In this document: positions 16,251 to 21,039 of the stretch, in pieces | Numbering within the stretch: the stretch's first letter is position 1 | Layout of the letters: each line of letters opens with the position of its first letter | NCBI GenBank assembly: GCA_964516605.1 | Contig: CAZFAA010000025.1 | Coordinates: forward strand, 1 to 21,039 | Reading direction: 5' to 3' | Length of the DNA: 21,039 nt | Source: GCA-2732805 sp964516605 | GTDB taxonomy: Bacteria > Pseudomonadota > Gammaproteobacteria > Coxiellales > Coxiellaceae | Program-made: the position numbers and the translations under genes | The notes under the pieces: generated by a model | What the model was told of the DNA's origin: nothing | The model's input: only the letters and a program-made list of their open reading frames with translations | Databases searched by the model: none

Positions 16251-16890
16251 GTCAGTCATCTTAATTGGTTTGGGAGGGCATGCCTCTGTTTTATTAGATA
16301 TATTAGCTCTTAACCACATCAGGTGTGTTGGTTATATCGATTCTAAAAATACAGGGCATTGTGATTTGGAATACTTAGGCACAGATGAGATATTTCTTGA
16401 TAGTAACAGACATGTTGGTGTGGGTTTGATTAACGGTGTTGGTACAATTAAATCCTGTGCTTTACGCAACGCAGTGTATCTAAAATATAAGCAAGCGGGA
16501 TTTGAATTCGTATGTTTAGTTCATCCGAGTGCCATAATGAGTTCTACAGCACGATTCGCTGAAGGTGTGCAAGTGTGTGCTCGATCAACTATTCAGCCGT
16601 ATGCCTGTATTGGTGAAAATGCCATTATTAATACGGGAGCCATTGTTGAGCATCATGCCAGCGTTGGCAGGCACAGCCATATTGCACCCGCTGCAGTGAT
16701 CTGTGGTTCAGCAGTCGTTGGAGAGCAGGTATTGATTGGAGCCGGTGCTGTTGTCTTGCCAGGTGTTAAGATAGCGAGTCACAGTGTTATTGGAGCAGGG
16801 GCAGTGATTCATCGTGATATTTCTCATGCAGGTATTTATGTCGGTAATCCGCATCGTGAACTCGGGGCATACCCTGATTTGATAGCATAA
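16243..16890 (+). CDS. neuD: NeuD/PglD-family sugar acyltransferase (probable LegH)
   Basis: A 215-residue protein with an N-terminal PglD-type nucleotide-sugar-binding domain (VILIGLGGHASVLLDIL, 5-21) followed from about residue 90 by a left-handed beta-helix of hexapeptide repeats. The turn VEHHASVGRHSHIAP holds the expected catalytic His. The chain ends in the usual YVGNPHRELG. The family moves an acetyl group from acetyl-CoA to a sugar amine (PglD, LegH) or hydroxyl (NeuD). In this operon N-acetylation of the LegC product is the likely job; O-acetylation of the nonulosonate is the alternative. It starts eight bases inside neuB. Confidence 0.88.
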   Translation: MNKSVILIGLGGHASVLLDILALNHIRCVGYIDSKNTGHCDLEYLGTDEIFLDSNRHVGVGLINGVGTIKSCALRNAVYLKYKQAGFEFVCLVHPSAIMSSTARFAEGVQVCARSTIQPYACIGENAIINTGAIVEHHASVGRHSHIAPAAVICGSAVVGEQVLIGAGAVVLPGVKIASHSVIGAGAVIHRDISHAGIYVGNPHRELGAYPDLIA

Positions 16891-16961
16891 CATCATGAAA
16901 CTGATCTGCTTATTTATTTGAATATTTATAAGTCCAATTTTATTTACATAAAGAGAGTAAC
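16891..16961 (+). other. Intergenic gap ahead of the ABC transporter
   Basis: These 71 very AT-rich bases are among the few gaps of this size. They end with AGAGAG four bases before the ATG, an adequate ribosome binding site. TATAAG at 16927 resembles a -10 box, but no matching -35 is found. An imperfect AT-only inverted repeat (16909-16932) lacks a T-run, so no terminator is called. A local promoter is possible but unsupported. Confidence 0.3.
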
Positions 16962-18761
16962 ATGCAAGAAAAGGTAAATCATACAATTTTTAATTCTTTT
17001 AAAGAACTCATTTTAGTTCTCACAGCATCTGAGCGGAAAAATTTTATGAAATTAGTTTTTTTAATGCTAACGTGCTCACTTTTTGAATTTATTAGTATTG
17101 GTTCATTATTTCCCTACATCAAAATTATCAGTGATCCTGATATTATTCATAGGAGTAGAAAATTAATTTTTATTTATAAAACCTTACACTTCTCAACTGA
17201 TTATAATTTTATCATATTTTTGGGTATATTAATCATGGGGTTAATGCTCTTTAAAGCGGGCATTGGAATGCTGAATAATTATAAACAAGTTAAATTTGCT
17301 ACAGCTATTAAAAAGCGTATTTCGACAACGTTATATACAGTCTATATCACAATGCCAATTTCAGATATCTCAAAAGAAAATACTATGTTTTATAGTAAAT
17401 ATCTTTTATATGATGTGGAGAATTTTTATGGTGTTATGAATGGGTTATTTAATATGTTAACGAGTTCACTCATGATGTTGGCTTTAATTGTACTGATGTT
17501 TATGGTAACAACCTCTTTAGTTATTCTGTCATTGGGTTTGTTAGGAACGCTGGTTCTTTTGTGTGTTAGAGCGACTAAGCGTAAGAGTCAACTGTTAGGT
17601 GTTGAAGGTGAAAAAACATATCGTTATTTATATCGGCATGTAGACGAATCATTAAAAGGAATTAAAGATGTTAAAATTTTTCAGAAAGAGGCTCATTTTA
17701 AAGATGAATTTGTAGTGTTACAGAATCAAATTCAACATCAACGTATTGCGATAGCTGTCATGGCTAATATTCCATCCGTTATTATTAACACGTTTGGTTT
17801 TGGAATTATATTAGTGATCATGCTTACTTTATTAATTATTCATGGCTCTATTCTAAATTTATTGCCTTCATTGGGGATTATGGCTCTTTCTATACAACGA
17901 CTATTGCCTGGTATGACACTTATTGCTACTAATTTTAGTGCGGTGAGGACAAATAATATCGCGATTTTTAAAATAGCCGAATTGCTTAAAAAAGCGCTGA
18001 ATAAGACGAATACGGATTATACACAGAAAAGAAATGCTCGTAGGCTTGCGTTTAATAAAGAATTAACGATTGAAAATCTTTTATTTAGCTATAAACCTGA
18101 TGAGCCTGTACTGAATATTGCGAAATTGGCTATACAAAAAAATAAAATGGTAGGATTTATTGGAAAATCAGGATCTGGAAAGAGTACGTTGATTGAAGTG
18201 CTATTGGGTTTATATCCTCTTCAGAATGGGCGTATCTTGTGTGATGGCGCACCTGTTGTAACGTCTTTTTTAGAGGAATACAATGGACGCATTGCCTACA
18301 TATCACAAAAACCATTTATTTTAGACACATCATTAAAAAAGAATATTGCTTTTGGAGAATCGGATGATGAGATAGATTTTAATCGCCTTAATACAGCGAT
18401 TAAAGTATCTCAATTGACAGAATTAGTATGTGGCTTTAAAAATGGAATTGATGAGGAGCTTGGTGAGGACGCTGTAAAAATTTCAGGAGGACAGAAACAG
18501 CGTATTGGTATTGCTCGAGCCATTTACAGTAATGCGGATATGCTTGTTTTTGACGAATCAACCAGTGCATTGGATGCGGAAACCGAATATCACTTTTATA
18601 AAGATTTGAAGCAATGGTCCGCTTCTAACAAAACGATTATTATTATTTCACATCGTAAGGCATTACTTGAATTTTGTGATCAGGTGATCACAATGGAAAA
18701 AGGTAAGGCACTTGAGTCTCGTGATTTTATAGATAACGATTTAATGTTAGCAGAGACTTAA
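16962..18761 (+). CDS. ABC exporter with fused membrane and ATPase domains (probable glycan-lipid flippase)
   Basis: A 599-residue half-transporter that should act as a homodimer. The first 340 residues contain about six hydrophobic segments (for example around 30-50, 80-95, 160-195 and 270-310). The ATPase domain has Walker A GKSGSGKS (401-408), Q-loop ISQKPF, signature ISGGQ (507-511), Walker B MLVFDE ending in Asp531-Glu532, and the switch His in IISHRKA. Architecture matches MsbA and PglK; PglK flips lipid-linked oligosaccharide across the inner membrane. In this locus, with no Wzx or Wzm/Wzt seen in the window, flipping a lipid-linked repeat is the best inference. It interrupts the legionaminic genes. 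Confidence 0.9.
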   Translation: MQEKVNHTIFNSFKELILVLTASERKNFMKLVFLMLTCSLFEFISIGSLFPYIKIISDPDIIHRSRKLIFIYKTLHFSTDYNFIIFLGILIMGLMLFKAGIGMLNNYKQVKFATAIKKRISTTLYTVYITMPISDISKENTMFYSKYLLYDVENFYGVMNGLFNMLTSSLMMLALIVLMFMVTTSLVILSLGLLGTLVLLCVRATKRKSQLLGVEGEKTYRYLYRHVDESLKGIKDVKIFQKEAHFKDEFVVLQNQIQHQRIAIAVMANIPSVIINTFGFGIILVIMLTLLIIHGSILNLLPSLGIMALSIQRLLPGMTLIATNFSAVRTNNIAIFKIAELLKKALNKTNTDYTQKRNARRLAFNKELTIENLLFSYKPDEPVLNIAKLAIQKNKMVGFIGKSGSGKSTLIEVLLGLYPLQNGRILCDGAPVVTSFLEEYNGRIAYISQKPFILDTSLKKNIAFGESDDEIDFNRLNTAIKVSQLTELVCGFKNGIDEELGEDAVKISGGQKQRIGIARAIYSNADMLVFDESTSALDAETEYHFYKDLKQWSASNKTIIIISHRKALLEFCDQVITMEKGKALESRDFIDNDLMLAET

Positions 18762-18789
18762 TCATAAAAGTGGTTTACATTTTATAGCT

Positions 18790-19845
18790 ATGGATTCTAG
18801 TTTGAAAAATATTTTTATTCGTGTCACTTCTACGATTGAAGAAGCGGCTTTTGTTATTAATGCTAACTCAGAGTATCGTATCGCATTGGTAGTTGATCAA
18901 GACGACATTTTAATTGGCACGGTCACAGATGGTGATATACGCAGGGCGATTATTGAGCATAAGCCATTATCAGGAACTGTTGCTCAGATTATGAATATCA
19001 CACCTCATGTCCTACATGAGTCAGAAGATAGGCAGAAAATATTAAATCTTATTGAGACAGAAGGTTTTTTACAGGTGCCTATTGTAAATGATAAAGGTCA
19101 AGTTGTTGCCGTAGAAACTTTACATCATTTAACTAAAATAAGTTGTAGCGATAATAAAGTCATTATTATGGCAGGCGGCTTTGGTACGCGACTGCGACCA
19201 TTAACAAATGATTGTCCTAAACCCATGCTTTCTCTGGGCGAAAAACCTTTGTTGGAACATATAGTTAGTGATTTTATTCGATATGGATTTAAAAATTTTA
19301 TTTTTAGCGTTTATTATTTACAAAATAAAATTTACGATTATTTCAAAAAAGGTGAGCAGTGGGGGATTAATATAACGTATTTTACTGAGCCACAACCACT
19401 TGGTACAGCAGGATGTTTGAAGCATATTGTAGATGAAAATATAAAGGAACCACTCATTATAGTTAATGGCGATGTTTTGACTAAAGTAAATTATAAGAAT
19501 TTATTAAATTATCATTTAGTGCATAAAGCAGATATAACTTTATGTGTGCGAGCACATGAAATTGAAATTCCTTATGGTGTAGTTACTTTTGAGCACATTA
19601 ATTTAAAAGAAATAGAAGAAAAACCTAAAATTAAAAATTTCGTTAATGCAGGAATCTATATAGTCAATCCCGAGATAATTAGAAAATGTGTATTAACACC
19701 TCCCTATCATATGACTGATCTTATTGCTTATTATTTGAAGCTCAATAAAAAGATTGTTATTTTCCCTATCCATGAATATTGGATCGATATTGGTCGTATG
19801 GAAGATTATAAGGCAGTTCAGGAAGAATATAATTATTATGTATAG
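18790..19845 (+). CDS. ptmE: PtmE-like CBS-domain sugar-1-phosphate nucleotidyltransferase
   Basis: A 351-residue protein with two CBS repeats (about 1-118; TVTDGDIRRA at 44-53 and LQVPIVND at 94-101) followed by a nucleotidyltransferase domain (about 122-350). The latter has IIMAGGFGTRLRPLT (125-139), Lys144 in CPKPML, PLGTAGCL, and VNGDVL with metal-binding Asp228. In Campylobacter, PtmE joins GTP and glucosamine 1-phosphate to make GDP-glucosamine, the committed precursor for legionaminic acid. Domain order and position next to a CMP-nonulosonate synthetase support the same role. The CBS pair may give nucleotide control. No clear ribosome binding site precedes the ATG. Its stop overlaps the next start by eight bases. 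Confidence 0.88.
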   Translation: MDSSLKNIFIRVTSTIEEAAFVINANSEYRIALVVDQDDILIGTVTDGDIRRAIIEHKPLSGTVAQIMNITPHVLHESEDRQKILNLIETEGFLQVPIVNDKGQVVAVETLHHLTKISCSDNKVIIMAGGFGTRLRPLTNDCPKPMLSLGEKPLLEHIVSDFIRYGFKNFIFSVYYLQNKIYDYFKKGEQWGINITYFTEPQPLGTAGCLKHIVDENIKEPLIIVNGDVLTKVNYKNLLNYHLVHKADITLCVRAHEIEIPYGVVTFEHINLKEIEEKPKIKNFVNAGIYIVNPEIIRKCVLTPPYHMTDLIAYYLKLNKKIVIFPIHEYWIDIGRMEDYKAVQEEYNYYV

Positions 19846-20545
19846 TCACCATAAAATTTTAGCACTCATTCCTGCCAGAAGTGGTTCGAAAGGATTGCCG
19901 CGGAAAAATATCCGCGATTTTTCTGGAAAGCCATTGATTGCCTGGACTATTGCGGCGGGTTTAAAATCAAAATATATTGATACTGTCTATGTTTCAACAA
20001 ACTGCCCTGAAATTCAGAAAGTAGCGTTAAACTACGGTGCCGAGGTACCTTTTTTAAGGCCTGCAACATTAGCTGCTGATGATTCAGAGATGACGAGTGT
20101 TGTAAAACATATGCTGTCTTGGATTACACAGAACACCAGTTTACATTATGATTACGTGATTTTATTACAGCCGACATCACCATTGAGAACAGCAGCACAT
20201 ATTGATGAAGCGTTGGAATTGTATTTCACTCAAGCTCAAGCTGATCAGCAGCATTGCTTAGTATCAGTATCGCGTGTACCATCAAAATATAATTGGTTAT
20301 TAGGCACAGATGCACAGAATCATGCTCATTTTGTAATGAATATCGATCAACATGATTTATGTCGACAAAAATTAAGAAGTTTATATTTACCAAATGGTGC
20401 TATCTATATAAGTAACATCAAAGAGTTTAATGGGTTTTATGCTCATAGAACTTTATTATATGAAATGCCAGAACGGGATTCTGTTGATATTGATTTTGAA
20501 TCAGATTTCGCACTGGCTGAATCACAAGGAGTCATACATGATTAA
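19838..20545 (+). CDS. CMP-nonulosonate (legionaminate) cytidylyltransferase, NeuA/LegF-like
   Basis: A 235-residue cytidylyltransferase that activates the nonulosonic acid as a CMP-sugar. ALIPARSGSKGLPRKNI (9-25) is the CTP-binding signature of this family; VILLQPTSPLR, SVSRVP and a late DSVDIDFESDF with metal-binding Asp are also as expected. The length matches the single-domain bacterial enzymes. The ATG at 19838 is chosen because the CTP motif begins soon after it and GGAAGA lies 11 bases before; an earlier in-frame start at 19754 would lie deep in ptmE. It could equally be called NeuA or PtmB; legionaminate as substrate comes from context. Confidence 0.93.
   Translation: MYSHHKILALIPARSGSKGLPRKNIRDFSGKPLIAWTIAAGLKSKYIDTVYVSTNCPEIQKVALNYGAEVPFLRPATLAADDSEMTSVVKHMLSWITQNTSLHYDYVILLQPTSPLRTAAHIDEALELYFTQAQADQQHCLVSVSRVPSKYNWLLGTDAQNHAHFVMNIDQHDLCRQKLRSLYLPNGAIYISNIKEFNGFYAHRTLLYEMPERDSVDIDFESDFALAESQGVIHD
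20526..20531 (+). promoter_or_regulatory. Ribosome binding site for the amidotransferase at 20538
   Basis: AAGGAG, the strongest site in the window, lies six bases before the ATG at 20538 and fixes that start inside the end of the previous gene. Confidence 0.65.
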
Positions 20546-21039
20546 TTATCCAGAATCAGTTAACCTTTCTCATTTTACAGCAGATACCGATTTAGAAATA
20601 AAATATGGTCTTCCAGAACAGGTACTCTATTGTAAAAAATGTGTTATTTCAAATCAACGCCCCACTTCATCTAATGAGCATGCACATAAATCACAATCGA
20701 AGAAACAAGCTATTTATTTTGATGATGAGGGAGTATGTGATGCTTGCCGTTTTACTGAGAAAAAACACACACAAATTGATTGGATAGATCGTGAAAAGCA
20801 ATTGAAAGCATTATGTGATCAATACAGGCGTACAGATGGCAGTTATGATTGTTTATTGCCTGGATCAGGTGGTAAAGATAGTTTTTACGCAGCACATATT
20901 TTGAAATATAAATATGGTATGCATCCACTTACCATTACCTGGGCCCCTAACCTGTATACAGATTGGGGCTGGAAGAATCATCAAGCATGGATACATGCAG
21001 GATTCGATAATATTTTAATTACTCCGAATGGTATAACGC
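20538..21039 (+). CDS. N-acetyl sugar amidotransferase (WbpG/PseA-like PP-loop), 3' partial
   Basis: The first 167 residues are visible and the frame stays open to the window end. Two Cys pairs, C32-x2-C35 (YCKKCVISNQRP) and C67-x2-C70 (GVCDAC), form a probable zinc site. LLPGSGGKDSFYAAH (106-120) is the ATP PP-loop. This layout is that of the N-acetyl sugar amidotransferases WbpG and PseA, which convert an N-acetyl group to an acetamidino group, usually with HisH- and HisF-like partners supplying ammonia. Legionella and Campylobacter make acetamidino legionaminic acids, so modification of the nonulosonate here is a well-supported inference. It starts eight bases inside the cytidylyltransferase gene. 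Confidence 0.9.
   Translation, partial: MINYPESVNLSHFTADTDLEIKYGLPEQVLYCKKCVISNQRPTSSNEHAHKSQSKKQAIYFDDEGVCDACRFTEKKHTQIDWIDREKQLKALCDQYRRTDGSYDCLLPGSGGKDSFYAAHILKYKYGMHPLTITWAPNLYTDWGWKNHQAWIHAGFDNILITPNGIT

Noticed and set aside
16909..16932. Hairpin after neuD as a terminator
   Set aside because: The arms are AT-only with two central mismatches and no following T-run, so a stable terminator is not supported.
16927..16932. TATAAG as a promoter -10 box
   Set aside because: No sequence like TTGACA lies 16-18 bases upstream, and such a hexamer is common in AT-rich DNA.
19754..19837. Upstream start for the CMP-nonulosonate synthetase
   Set aside because: It would overlap ptmE by about 90 bases and add a leader not seen in the family; the ATG at 19838 fits the CTP motif position.

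Overview
The window is one uninterrupted run of 20 genes, all on the + strand, most of them overlapping or separated by fewer than 20 bases; the first and last genes run off the edges. Every recognisable product makes, modifies, transfers or exports a nucleotide-activated sugar, so this is an internal part of a surface polysaccharide (LPS O-chain or capsule) locus. No transposase, tRNA, rRNA, CRISPR array or clear terminator was seen. The DNA is clearly AT-rich. AT-richness plus a legionaminic-acid gene set of the GDP-sugar type, ending in an N-acetyl-sugar amidotransferase, suggests a low-GC gammaproteobacterium, plausibly Legionella or a relative. That placement is inference from gene content only.

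Region A (1-8146) looks like a pathway for a C-branched or methylated, possibly heptose-derived sugar. It holds a partial methyltransferase, two tandem zinc-ribbon C-methyltransferases, a Gfo/Idh/MocA oxidoreductase, a fourth methyltransferase with a long unassigned tail, a WbuC-type cupin, a fusion of cytidylyltransferase and PfkB kinase (reverse domain order to HldE), and a GmhA-like SIS isomerase. No GmhB phosphatase is seen. A possible 32-codon gene with its own ribosome binding site sits between the oxidoreductase and the fourth methyltransferase.

Region B (8147-12818) has a putative glycosyltransferase, a nucleotide-sugar 6-dehydrogenase, an SDR whose motifs resemble UDP-glucuronate decarboxylases, and a phytanoyl-CoA-dioxygenase-like Fe(II)/2-oxoglutarate enzyme. 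A UDP-sugar could be oxidised, decarboxylated or epimerised, and perhaps hydroxylated here.

Region C (12824-21039) is the legionaminic acid module: LegC aminotransferase, NeuC/LegG hydrolysing 2-epimerase, NeuB/LegI synthase, NeuD/LegH acyltransferase, a PtmE-like CBS-nucleotidyltransferase, a CMP-nonulosonate synthetase and a PP-loop amidotransferase. A single-chain ABC exporter, likely a lipid-linked glycan flippase, is inserted in it. The 4,6-dehydratase LegB is not in the window. Together the genes would supply at least two or three unusual activated sugars to one glycan, with export by the ABC protein.
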